This document shows, one piece after another, positions 1-7,999 of a stretch of DNA of 15,057 nt. The translations under genes were made by a program, and so were the position numbers. The stretch is taken from positions 1-15,057 of the forward strand of contig JAAMXY010000617.1 of NCBI GenBank assembly GCA_019677205.1, given 5' to 3'. Source of the stretch: Pinguiococcus pyrenoidosus. Taxonomy: Eukaryota > Sar > Pinguiophyceae > Pinguiochrysidales > Pinguiochrysidaceae. Under the pieces are notes generated by a model, which saw only the letters and a list, made by a program, of their open reading frames with translations, had not been told where the DNA came from and did not search any database. Numbering within the stretch: position 1 is the stretch's first letter; every line of letters starts with the position of its first letter.

Positions 1-133
1 CAGCTCGTCTTCCTCGTCGCCTCGTGCCTGCTGGCGCCCTTTCCCCGGTGAGCCAAGTGCCTGTGCAGCGCCGTGGCCGCGTGGCGGGATCAGCTGATTG
101 CAAGAACATTTGCTGCGTAGGGCGTTCGGTGCA
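1..133. other. 5' flank of the photolyase gene
   Basis: This is upstream sequence with no gene I can support. Frame 1 of the plus strand reads 16 codons of hydrophobic residues (a stretch like LVFLVASCLLAPFP) and then a TGA at 49-51. That could be the last membrane segment of a gene entering from the left, or chance in GC-rich DNA. A GTGAGC donor-like hexamer overlaps this TGA, so an upstream exon ending there is also possible. An in-frame ATG at 98 could extend the photolyase by 12 residues. Confidence 0.3.
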
Positions 134-1798
134 ATGCCTGCGAAATCCAGCCGCCGCGTGGCGGTGCACTGGTTCCGCAAGGGCCAGCGGCTGCATGACA
201 ATCCGGCTCTGCTGGCCGCGGCCAGCCAGGCCGATGTGCTGCTGCCCGTGTACATCATGGACCCCCGGCTTGCCAACGAGGCCGACATGGGCGTGATCCG
301 CTTCCGCTTCCTGCTGCAGAGCCTGGCGGCGCTGCGCGACGCTCTGCGCGAGAAGAAGTCGGACCTGATCGTCCTGCGAGGCCGTCCAGAGGAGGTCATG
401 GAGCCGCTGCTGCGCAGCGTGGGCGCCGAGCTGCTGACGTGGGAGCACGCGGGAGAGCCCTACTACGTGGAATGCGACCGCGTGGTAGGAAAGCAGGCCA
501 GCAAGGCTGGCGTGGAGGTGGACATCCATCACACCCACACGCTGCACGAGCAGCCGATGCTGATTGCCAAGGCCAAGGGCAACATCCCGGGCACCTACAA
601 GGTATCGTGGCTCCAAAGCGCTGAACAGGAAGCCGCGGAGGCTCATCGGCCGGATGCGGCAACGAAAGGGATTCTGCAAGCTCTTCCACAGTGCCGGTGC
701 CCCTGCGGAAGCACTGGAGGAGCCCTCCAAGCTCCCGGCCATAACCGAGGAGCTCAAGAGCGCCATCCGCGAGGAGCTGGACGAGAACGTCTGCGGACCG
801 GAGCGAAGTCTGGACGTCCCTTCCTTGGGCGAGTTTGGGTACGATGAGGAGAAAGCGGCGGAGATCCCTGTGCTCTTCCCGGGAGGCGAGGAGGAAGGCC
901 TTGCCCGTATGGTGAAGCACTGCGCGCGGACCGAATGGTATGTGAGGAGGACGCGGACTGCCGTTGGAGCATCCTTGGTTCCCAACGGCATCTCCTTTCG
1001 TCCTTCAGGATTGCTTCGTTTGCGAAGCCCGACACGAAGCCGACCGCGCTCGAGCCGGACACGACGGTGCTGTCGCCGTACCTCATGTTTGGCTGCGTGT
1101 CGGTCCGCCGTTTCTGGCATGCGCTGCAGACCACCTACGATCGCGCGGTGTCGCAAGGCCTCAAGATCAACCCCCCACCGACGTCTCTGCATGGGCAGCT
1201 CCTCTTCCGCGAGTATTTCTATCTGTGCAGCGCCACGACGCCGAACTACGCGCAAATGGTAGACAACCCGGCGTGCGTCAAGATCCCCTGGGACGACAAC
1301 GAGGAGTTCCTCAAGGTACGGATTCCTCGCGAAGTGTCGGTGATCCGCTTCGGCCTTTTCCGCGCTAGCCGAGCTGACCATGCGCTGCAGGCTTGGGAAG
1401 AAGGGCGCACCGGATACCCTTGGATAGATGCCTGCATGGCGCAGCTCCGCACAGAGGGGTGGCTTCACCACCTGGCTAGGCATGCGGTGGCCTGCTTCCT
1501 GACCAGGGGAGACCTGTTCCAGCACTGGGAGCGAGGCGCCGAGGTAAGCTTGGAGAATCTGCGACGACTGGAGAATCTGCGACGACTGGAGAATCTGCGA
1601 CGATTGGAGAATCTGCGACGACTGGAGAATCTGCGACGACTGGAGAATCTGCGACGACTGGAGAATCTGCGACGACTGGAGAATCTGCGACGACTGGAGA
1701 ATCTGCGACGACTGGAGAATCTGCGACGACTGGAGAACTGACGACTGGAGAATTAACGAGATGAGATGAGACGAGATGAGAAGAGAAGCAGCGACGAC

Positions 1799-1835
<37 letters not shown>

Positions 1836-2274
1836 TAACATTCCTGATTCACATGGCACCCCCCAGGTCTTTGAGAAGTACCTCATCGATGCCGACTGGG
1901 CAATCAATCGCGCGAACTGGCAGTGGCTCAGCGCCAGCAACTTCTTCCACCAGTACTTCCGAGTCTACTCTCCTTTGACCTTCGGGAAGAAGACGGACTC
2001 GCACGGAGCCTTTGTGCGCAAGTACCTACCGCAGCTCCGCGAGTATCCGGACAAGTACATCTTCGAGCCATGGAATGCGCCGACCAAGGTGCAGGAAAAG
2101 GCAGGATGCATCATCGGCCGCGACTATCCGGAGCCCATTGTCGACGATCACAGGGAGGTGTCCAAAACAAACATGGCTCGGATGAAAGAGGCTTACGCAG
2201 CGCGCAAGAGCGGTCGCGACATCCTTAGCGAGACGAACTGGCAGCCGCCCGCAAAGCGGCGCCGTGTTGAATGA
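134..2274 (+). CDS. phr6-4: (6-4) photolyase / animal-type cryptochrome family flavoprotein, 5 exons
   Basis: Light-driven repair of UV-induced (6-4) pyrimidine photoproducts using FAD, expected in the nucleus. Exons: 134-601, 669-937, 1009-1315, 1391-1543, 1867-2274; introns of 67, 71, 75 and 323 bp, all GT-AG; about 534 aa, the usual family length. The N-terminal Rossmann-like photolyase domain begins VAVHWFRKGQRLHDNPAL. The FAD-binding half contains TTVLSPYLMFGC, EGRTGYPWIDA and GWLHHLARHAVACFLTRGDL. His375 and His379 match the catalytic pair of (6-4) photolyases. Trp340, Trp394 and Trp417 align with the electron-transfer triad (my alignment from memory). The FFHQYFRVYSP stretch resembles (6-4) photolyases (animal enzymes and plant UVR3) more than vertebrate circadian cryptochromes. 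The C-terminus KRRRVE is a likely nuclear signal. Start 134 gives the normal N-terminus; ATG 98 is an in-frame alternative. A cryptochrome signalling role cannot be excluded. Confidence 0.94.
1550..1754 (+). repeat. 18-bp minisatellite inside photolyase intron 4
   Basis: Ten head-to-tail copies of an 18-bp unit (ttggagaatctgcgacga and variants) fill 1550-1729, followed by degenerate partial copies to about 1754. Copies are nearly identical; one carries a C-to-T change (cgattgg for cgactgg). The array begins six bases after the GTAAGC donor. Because 18 is a multiple of three it has no stop codon in the photolyase frame, where it reads as repeated LENLRR until a TGA at 1739-1741. The splice model places it in the intron because conserved photolyase sequence resumes at 1867. 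Confidence 0.95.
1755..1833 (+). repeat. Purine-rich ATGAG tract and (CAG)11 microsatellite
   Basis: Directly after the minisatellite lie short ATGAG/ACGAG repeats (about 1757-1785), then eleven uninterrupted CAG triplets at 1801-1833. Both are in photolyase intron 4, 33 bp upstream of its CCCCAG acceptor at 1866. They probably arose by slippage; no coding role is supported. Confidence 0.9.
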
Positions 2275-2623
2275 AGCCTTGGGCTTGTGATACGACCGAT
2301 GATGCGACCGACGATGCGACCGACGATGCGACCAAGGCTTTGCCCAGGCGGGTCTCTAGAATGCCTCACTTCCTAGATGAATCTACCAGAGAAGAGGTCC
2401 TTTTTTCCCTTCCTTTTTGTCTTTTACTAGAGAGCCTTCAGCCGGAGAACGCATATGTACACCACCCCAACACTGCAACCACAACAGAAGAAGATGGATA
2501 CTTTCTGACACGGATCAGACCCGCACTTTGCGTCCTCTATCGATGGAGAAGAGACATGAGTGCCCTACATCTGCACCCGTTCCCCTCTCCCTCTCTCTTA
2601 GACGGAGCGTCCCAAACTAAGCT
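2275..2623. other. Convergent 3' intergenic region
   Basis: 349 bp between the stop codons of the photolyase (+) and the purine permease (-). It should hold both 3' untranslated regions and polyadenylation signals. It is less GC-rich than the coding DNA and includes a CT-rich run (about 2398-2432) and CTCTCCCTCTCTCTT near 2585-2600. No conserved reading frame or RNA gene is visible. Confidence 0.6.
2289..2336 (+). repeat. 12-bp tandem repeat, four copies, photolyase 3' UTR
   Basis: Four copies of gatgcgaccgac (the first and last slightly changed) start 15 bp after the photolyase stop codon. In the plus frame starting at 2271 they read as repeated TDDA, but that frame has no other sign of coding. 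It is best read as a short slippage repeat in the 3' UTR. Confidence 0.85.
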
Positions 2624-4556
2624 TTAGTACCGTGCTGACTGCGCACTTGTCGATCTCCGATGCTGGTCGAATTCTGCAGTCTCGGAGTCGAAGTCCTCAA
2701 GCTCCTTCGGCGTCAGCAGCAGTCCCGGCCGTCTTGCCAGCTGTCCCTCGTCGAAGAACGATGGCGAGCTCTTGACGTACTCTGAGTTCGGAGTTATGCT
2801 TCCGTTGTTGCCAAGGAGAGCCTGGCGCTCGTGGGGCTGTTCGTCGTCATCCCGCGGGCCGCAGAAGATGCGCCGGAGGCAGGGCTTGAGGTAGTCTAGG
2901 AATTCACCGGTCGTGAAGAAGAAGGAAATGGACGTGCCCAGCCCAAACAGGATGCCATTCGGAATGGAGAACGAGAACGGCATCATCGCGAGCGTGAGGA
3001 ACGCCGGCAGCGACTGCTCCATGCTGTTCCAGTCGATCCGCTTCGCCTCTCCCATCATCATGGCGCCCACGACGACGAGGATCGGGGCCGTGGCTGTCGC
3101 CGGGACCAGGCTGAAAAGCGGCGCGAAGAAGAGCGAGCAGAGGAAGAAGATGCCGACGAAGACAGCCGTCAGGCCGGTGCGCCCTCCTTCCTTGATGCCG
3201 GCGGCGCTCTCGACGTGGATGATGATGGGGGAGCAGCCGTAGCACGCGGCGACGATGGTGCCCACGGCAGAGCCGACGAAGCCCCACAGGGACCCCGGGA
3301 TGGTGCCTTCGACGGGGTCGTTGATCTGCGCAAGATTGGCCATGCCGTACATCACGCCGGAGACGTCGAAGATGCCCACGAAGAGGAACGCGATGATGGC
3401 CGGCATCATGTGGATAGTCACGTCCGACAGATTGATGAACTCGGACGGGCCGAGCGAGAAGTCCGGAATCTGGACGATCTCCTTCGGCCAAGTGCCGGTG
3501 ATGCAGAACTCGATCACCGTGGAGATGACGATACCTGGGGGAGCCAGAGGAATCGGGGTCAGCCTTGAACCTGCCGTTGAAAGCAAGGCCTCAGCGGAGA
3601 CGTACTTAGAAGGACAGCGCCCGGGACGGAGTGGACGATGAGGCTGCCAGCAAGAATGATGCCTCCGAGAGCCGCCCACATGCGCACATTGTCCATGTGT
3701 CCGAGGCCGACGATGGTGTCGTTGTTGTGCACGACGATGCCGACGCTGACCAAGCCGATGAGGGCGATGAGCAGGCCCATGCCCACGACAATCGCGAGCT
3801 TCACGGTCCGCGGAGTGATGCGCATGATGATGCCGGACAAGCCCGTGAAGCTGCAGATCGCCAGCAGCACGCCAGACAGCAGACTGGCCGTGAGCGCCTG
3901 CGACATCGTCACCGCTCCGCCCAAGACCAGCCCGTACGCCATGTAGACGCTGAGTCCCGTGCCCGGCGCAAGGCCGCAGGGCAGATTGGACATCACCCCC
4001 GACGTGATCGAGCCCACCGCCGAGCCGAGGGCCGTCGCCACCCCCACCTGAAGACAGCAAGTGTTAGCGATGCGGCGCCAACGCGCGTTTGAATACCGCT
4101 ACATGCGGGCGCACAGCCACTTCATCGAGTTTCGCCTCAAAACTCGGCAACTTTCCGGCGTTTCTCGCGCCCTCTCATCTCGCAGGATCTATCAGCATCG
4201 CTCGCGGTCGAAAGGCGCGCGAAGGGCGCCACTTTGGCGTCGCTCGCGTGAGAAACTTCGGGAAGCGCTCTTGAGAAGTGCTCAAGCGCCGCACGTATCC
4301 GTTTCCACGGCTCATTTTCCCGCGCTTCTCGTCCCAATGCGCACTGGCGACCTACCGTGTTCGAGGGAAGCCCCGCGCGGCTGAGGATCTGCGGGTTGAC
4401 CAGCAAGATATAGGACATGGTGAGGAAGGTGGCGAACCCGGCGCGAAACTCCGTCATAATCGAGCTATCCCTTTGCTTGATAAGGAACCATCGGTCCAGG
4501 AAGTCGCAGACGCCCCCGAGACACCATCGCGAGCGTCTGACGCCGTTTTCCTGCAT
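2624..4556 (-). CDS. azgA: AzgA-like adenine/guanine/hypoxanthine permease (NCS2-related), 3 exons
   Basis: Plasma-membrane proton-coupled purine uptake by family knowledge. Exons (minus strand): 4556-4356, 4047-3606, 3534-2624; introns of 308 bp (GTAGGT...TTCAG with CTAAC branch site) and 71 bp (GTACGT...CCCAG). About 517 aa. Family signatures in order: TEFRAGFATFLTMSYILLVNP (residues about 35-55), NLPCGLAPGTGLSVYMAYG (88-106), the FVGIFDVSG segment (266-274), a GCSPIIIHVESAAGIKEGG stretch (314-332) where the family usually has GTSPVT before ES.AG, and TATAPILVVVGAMMMG (361-376). Repeated hydrophobic segments fit a 12-14 helix carrier. Residues 434-517 form a hydrophilic acidic and Ser-rich tail, likely cytoplasmic. 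Start 4556 is chosen because the more distal in-frame ATG at 4661 overlaps a TATA-like element. The exact substrate (adenine, guanine or hypoxanthine) cannot be read from sequence. Confidence 0.93.
4048..4355 (-). other. Long intron 1 of the purine permease
   Basis: 308 bp, about four times the usual intron length in this window. Donor GTAGGT at 4355, branch-like CTAAC about 17 bp before the acceptor, acceptor TTCAG at 4048. Conserved AzgA sequence stops on one side (SNT) and resumes on the other (VGVATALG) in phase 0. It contains a stem-loop at 4265-4289 (six-bp CTTGAG/CTCAAG stem, extended by GCG/CGC across a two-base bulge). I see no convincing snoRNA C/D or H/ACA boxes. Confidence 0.7.
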
Positions 4557-5191
4557 TGTGACGCCCGAAATCCGCGCGCAAACGATGGCCGATTTCCCGC
4601 CCTTAGCCAACCGGCTTGAACCTTCCCCTTTCAAAATTCCAAAATCCTTATACTTCAGCACTTCTGGCGCGCAGGTTCAGAATGAAAGTTGAAGCTCCTG
4701 GCCATTGGCTACAGCGGGTTCCAGCAGGTCTGAGCCGCTGTACATTGCGACTTCGCTTGTTGCTAGGCTGTAGCATGCGAGGGCAGCGCGCCTACGCGGA
4801 TGCAAATGCAAGTTGAGGCAACGTGACGGCGGACGCGGATCCGCTGAGAAGGTGAGATTTGGTGCTGCCTCGTGAGTTGTGCAGCTGTCGTATAAATGGT
4901 GGAGGAAGCCTGGACTCGCCTGCGTCGCCTTCCAAGCGAGAAGCAAACCTTCTCCGATCATCGGAAGCTGTTCCCCCGGTTGATGTCTGCTTATGAACCC
5001 TCACACTTGCTCAAGCGTGCTCAGCATCACACAAAACTGCACTGAATCCCCTTAGCTTTCGATAACCTCCGACGGGTACGCCATGAATTGGGTTCTTCCC
5101 AACATTTCACAAAAGCTGTCTCGTGCTTGCGAGAAGCAAGCGAATGGCATCGATGCGCAGGAAGGAAAGAAGAAGCTGCTTCCAAGCACGT
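4557..5191. other. Intergenic region, permease 5' to YaaA 3'
   Basis: 635 bp between the permease start and the YaaA stop, both genes on the minus strand. It should contain the permease promoter (left part) and the YaaA 3' UTR (right part). A TATAAAT at 4891-4897 and an octamer-like ATGCAAAT at 4800-4807 lie on the plus strand with no plus-strand gene behind them. The open frames here (for example minus 4961-4677) show no conserved motif, and I do not call any of them. Confidence 0.5.
4647..4652 (-). promoter_or_regulatory. TATA-like element of the purine permease
   Basis: The minus strand reads GTATAAGGA here, about 91-96 bp upstream of the chosen permease ATG. It sits in a locally AT-richer stretch (4630-4660), a plausible core promoter position. 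It overlaps the codons after the alternative ATG at 4661, which argues against that start. Confidence 0.35.
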
Positions 5192-6527
5192 TCAGCTCGA
5201 CTTCCGATTGCTCCTCCTCCGCTTCGGCTTCTTCTCTTGTGCTTCATCCTCGGCACCGGTGGCGGTTTCTTCAGCGGCAGCCTGGCGTGATCTTGTCGTC
5301 CTCTTCCTGCTCGACGCCGCTGCTCTCTTCGGCTTCGAACCCGCGCCGGTCTTCTTCGCCTTCGCCTCGGACTTGCCGCCGGTCTTCGCCTCGGACTTGA
5401 CGCCGGTCTTCGCCTCGGCCTTTCGAGGTCGTGCGGGAGGCGGCCGCCGGCTCGCCGGTCGATCAAAAACGATGGTGTTGCCATCTGCGGACACGTCCTT
5501 CAGCTGGTACCCCTCCGCATCGAAGGAACAGATGTCGTCTACGGACGAAGCCCCGACCACGCAAAGATGGCGAACCTGCATGGAGAGCGACGCAGGCATC
5601 CATCGTCAAAAGGCAGCATGTCGTTGGAGGTCGCTAGAGCAGCACGAAAGTACCATGAGCCCTCGTGCTCGCTTGGCAAACACGGTCACGACGCGGCCTT
5701 CGTCGTGGAAGACGCACTTGATGACCCGCGTGCCCTCGGGCAACGCCGCGGTGTCCACCGACTTGGCGTATGCGTCACTGGCAAGGTTCACCAGCACCCG
5801 CGCATCTTCCGGGCGCTCCTGTTATACCATGACTTTCTCGTGAGTGGATCGCGACACCTCCCGCACCGTACCAGCTCATCATCCCTCCCGCGACATACCT
5901 CGAGCGTCGACGCCACACTCTTCGTCACGTCTTCCCTCCAGAACTCGTTCATCTTCGGGGCGCCAGGCAAGACACCTTGTTGAGCATCCAAGTCATGCAA
6001 TGGGTGCCGTTTCTGCATCGCATGCCATCCGACGCCGGCCAAGCACCTTGGGTGATCATCTCCAGCCTGTACGCTTCGATGCGATCCAGAGGCCTCAGGG
6101 CGCCATACAAGCCGCTGAGGATCCGCAAGTTGTCCTGCATGTACTCCAGAGCCTCCTGCGTGACCGTCGCGGCGTCGATGCCCTGCTTTGCCGATGAGAT
6201 TCGCTAGGGGCACCAAGCTGGCTACCCGGAGACGCCAACCTGGAACGCCGGGCCGTCGTAGGTGAACACGCAGGGCCGCCCGGCCTCGCCGCCTTGGAAC
6301 TCCTGGTACCGCTCGTGGTTCTCGGCGGCGAGGCGGCCACTCACGCCCAGCAACTTGCCCAGGGCGGGGGGGGGAAGGCGGCGAAGGGCTGCCGCCAGCT
6401 CCTGGGTCTTGGCAGGGCAGCAGTCCGGCACCGTGGGCTCCCGGGGCAGCGGCGGCAGGGCCCTGCTGAAGTCCAGGGTCTTCGCTGGTGAGAGGATCAT
6501 GAGGAGCGCCATGGAGCTGGCGGTCAT
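5192..6527 (-). CDS. yaaA: YaaA/DUF328 family protein with basic C-terminal extension, 5 exons
   Basis: In E. coli YaaA limits free iron and oxidative DNA damage during peroxide stress and can bind DNA. Exons (minus strand): 6527-6240, 6182-6047, 5975-5899, 5818-5654, 5575-5192; introns 57, 71, 80 and 78 bp. About 349 aa against roughly 258 in E. coli. Family motifs in order: [11 protein letters not shown] (10-20), [31 protein letters not shown] across intron 1, [63 protein letters not shown] and SFDAEGY. From about residue 264 the protein has an 86-residue Lys/Arg/Ala/Ser tail with SEAKTG repeats and [11 protein letters not shown] near the end, resembling histone-like or nuclear-localising tails. 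The start at 6527 is the first in-frame ATG; ATGs at residues 6 and 10 would also fit the family start. The eukaryotic function is unknown. Confidence 0.93.
5361..5420 (-). repeat. 24-bp tandem repeat in the YaaA tail
   Basis: Two and a half copies of a 24-bp unit (plus strand ttcgcctcggacttgccgcc then ggtc; second copy with one base different). On the minus strand it encodes the eight-residue repeat SEAKTGxK in the basic C-terminal extension. The in-frame unit length shows the tail has grown by duplication without breaking the frame. Confidence 0.85.
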
Positions 6528-6722
6528 CTCATGAACTGATGCTGGCGGCGTTGGGAGGCCTCGCGGAGAGCGGCGTCCGGATCCGGATCCGGATCGAAAT
6601 GGCGTTTGGAGACGAGGCTCGAGGCCGAAGGCAAAAGGTGGAAGGCAGATGATGATGAGATGAAGTCGTCATCAAGAGAAGAAGCGACGATTCGTTTTTC
6701 CTTCCTTTGGCGCCACATGGAC
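6528..6722. other. Short intergenic region, DnaJ 3' to YaaA promoter
   Basis: 195 bp between two minus-strand genes. Besides the CCGGAT palindrome it holds a GATGATGAGATGAAGTCGTC imperfect hairpin around 6648-6670, just downstream of the DnaJ stop. No TATA box is obvious for yaaA. A short upstream ATG-TGA (ATGAGATGA) overlaps the region just before the YaaA ATG. Confidence 0.45.
6573..6593. promoter_or_regulatory. CCGGAT palindrome upstream of yaaA
   Basis: Three CCGGAT units form an 18-bp perfect palindrome (tccggatccggatccgga, 6576-6593), about 50 bp upstream of the YaaA start codon. Its first 15 bp with flank (gcgtccggatccgga) occur again at 9694-9708 in another promoter region. It may be a transcription-factor site or a simple repeat. 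Confidence 0.35.
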
Positions 6723-7999
6723 TTAGGCTGGGGCTGCCTTGGACACGATCACCTCGAAGCGCACCAGCAAGTCTCCGTACTGGAGGCCCAAGCCGCGCGC
6801 GCGGGGCATGCCCATGCCGACGAGTTTCTTCTCCGCCACGAAGACTCGGCTGATCGCGTTCCAGTGCATCTGCGCTTCCATCTCTCGTGCACTCAGCCGC
6901 CGGGCGGCCGCCTCCAGATCCTTGGGTTTCAACCTGACCTCCGCGGTCTTCCCGCATGGCAGCGGCACTCGCAACCGCAGCGTCCGCCCGGAAAGCACCT
7001 TGTCCACCGTGAGGTTACATACATACAACTGCACGAGCGAGAGCGAGGGAGGCATGGCGTGAGATACGCTTGCCACGTCAAGAGGCATACTGGCGCAGCA
7101 AAGGCTCACCAGGTCTTCGTGGTTCTTGCCGGTGCGAACCAAGAATGGGTGCGGCTTCTCGTGGATCGTGATGGTGACGGGCGGGAGGCGGAACTGCATG
7201 CCGTTGACCTCGCGGGTGCGGCCTTTGAAGCGAAGCTTGGTGCCGTTGCGGTACCCCGGGCTGATGCGCACGGAGTAGACTTCTTTCAGCGTCTCGTACG
7301 CGCCCGTCCACGAGTTGGGCACCTGGTGTACGACCCGGATCTGCAAGCAGACCTCGCGCGTCACTTCCGAACTGAACTGGTGGTGCTTTTGCCGGCGTTG
7401 CCACCCACCTTCCTTCTCGCCCCGGCGTACAACTGATCGAGCGTGAGGTGCATCTCGTGGAACACCTCCTTCTCCGGCTCCTGTGGAGGCGCCTGCCGCT
7501 CCGTGAACGACGTCTGTCCCCTCCGTCGGCCCAGAAACGCCCCCAGCAGCTCGTCTAGGATGTCGTTCTGCTGCCCCGGCGTCGGCCCGCGCCTCGGAGA
7601 GCTCTGGAAGGGGAAGTCGAAGCCAGGAGTGCCGCCGAAGGAGAAGCCTGGTGGCGGCGCCTGGGAGCCCGGGAAGCCGCCGGGGAAGCCCGAAAAGCCG
7701 CTGGACGGCCCTCCGAAGCCCGTCGGGGGCACTTCATCTGGATCTCTGCCGGTGGCGTCGTAGATCTGGCGCTTCTGCGGATCCTTCAGCACCTCGTGCG
7801 CGCGCGTGAGCTCCTTGAACTTCTGCTCGGCCTTCTCGCGGTTCGACGGGTTCTTATCCGGGTGGTGCGTCCGGGCCAGACGCCGGAACGCCTTGCTGAT
7901 GTCCCGCTCCGACGCCGTCCGGGGCACTTGCAGCAGCTTGTAGTAGTCGCCCGCCCCCTGCACGAGGGCCAGACTGAGCAGCAAGAGGTGCAGCCGCAT
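6723..7999 (-). CDS. Class II (DnaJB-type) Hsp40 co-chaperone with signal peptide, 3 exons
   Basis: J-domain proteins stimulate Hsp70 ATPase activity and hand over unfolded clients. Exons (minus strand): 7999-7409, 7340-7110, 7028-6723; introns 68 and 81 bp. About 375 aa. Residues 1-16 (MRLHLLLLSLALVQGA) form a cleavable signal peptide, so the protein should enter the ER. The J domain spans 18-85 with HPD at 46-48, followed by a Gly/Phe/Pro-rich linker (about 92-150) and two C-terminal beta domains (LTLDQLYAGARRKI onward; GDLLVRFEVIVSK at the end). The Cys-rich zinc-finger region of class I DnaJ is absent, as is the Cys insertion expected in ER DNAJB11. No KDEL-like signal ends the protein (SKAAPA). 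The intron 1 acceptor TTGCAG at 7341 was chosen because it restores ARRK-IRV, matching the KKMKI pattern of the family. Confidence 0.92.

Noticed and set aside
935-1741. Continuous photolyase-frame ORF that would end in ten LENLRR repeats
   Set aside because: Conserved photolyase sequence stops at a GTAAGC donor at 1544 and resumes at 1867 after CCCCAG, so the repeat is intronic.
1476-1940. Minus-strand ORF with SPVVAD repeats and a run of cysteines
   Set aside because: It is the antisense reading of the minisatellite and CAG tract, with no conserved flanking sequence.
2624-4060. Single 478-aa minus ORF as the complete permease
   Set aside because: Its first 150 residues are out-of-frame, lacking membrane segments. 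The true N-terminal half lies in exons 4556-4356 and 4047-3606.
4048-4355. Possible intronic snoRNA or microRNA in the permease intron
   Set aside because: There is a hairpin but no convincing C/D or H/ACA boxes, and its stem is too short for a miRNA precursor.
4677-4961. Minus-strand 94-aa ORF between permease and yaaA
   Set aside because: No recognisable motif, and it lies in the expected UTR/promoter space. GC-rich DNA often gives ORFs this long by chance.
7341-7408. Apparent frameshift by a 5-bp duplication (agttcagttc) in the DnaJ gene
   Set aside because: A 68-bp GT-AG intron ending at TTGCAG explains the frame change and gives a better match to the family, so the gene is not broken.
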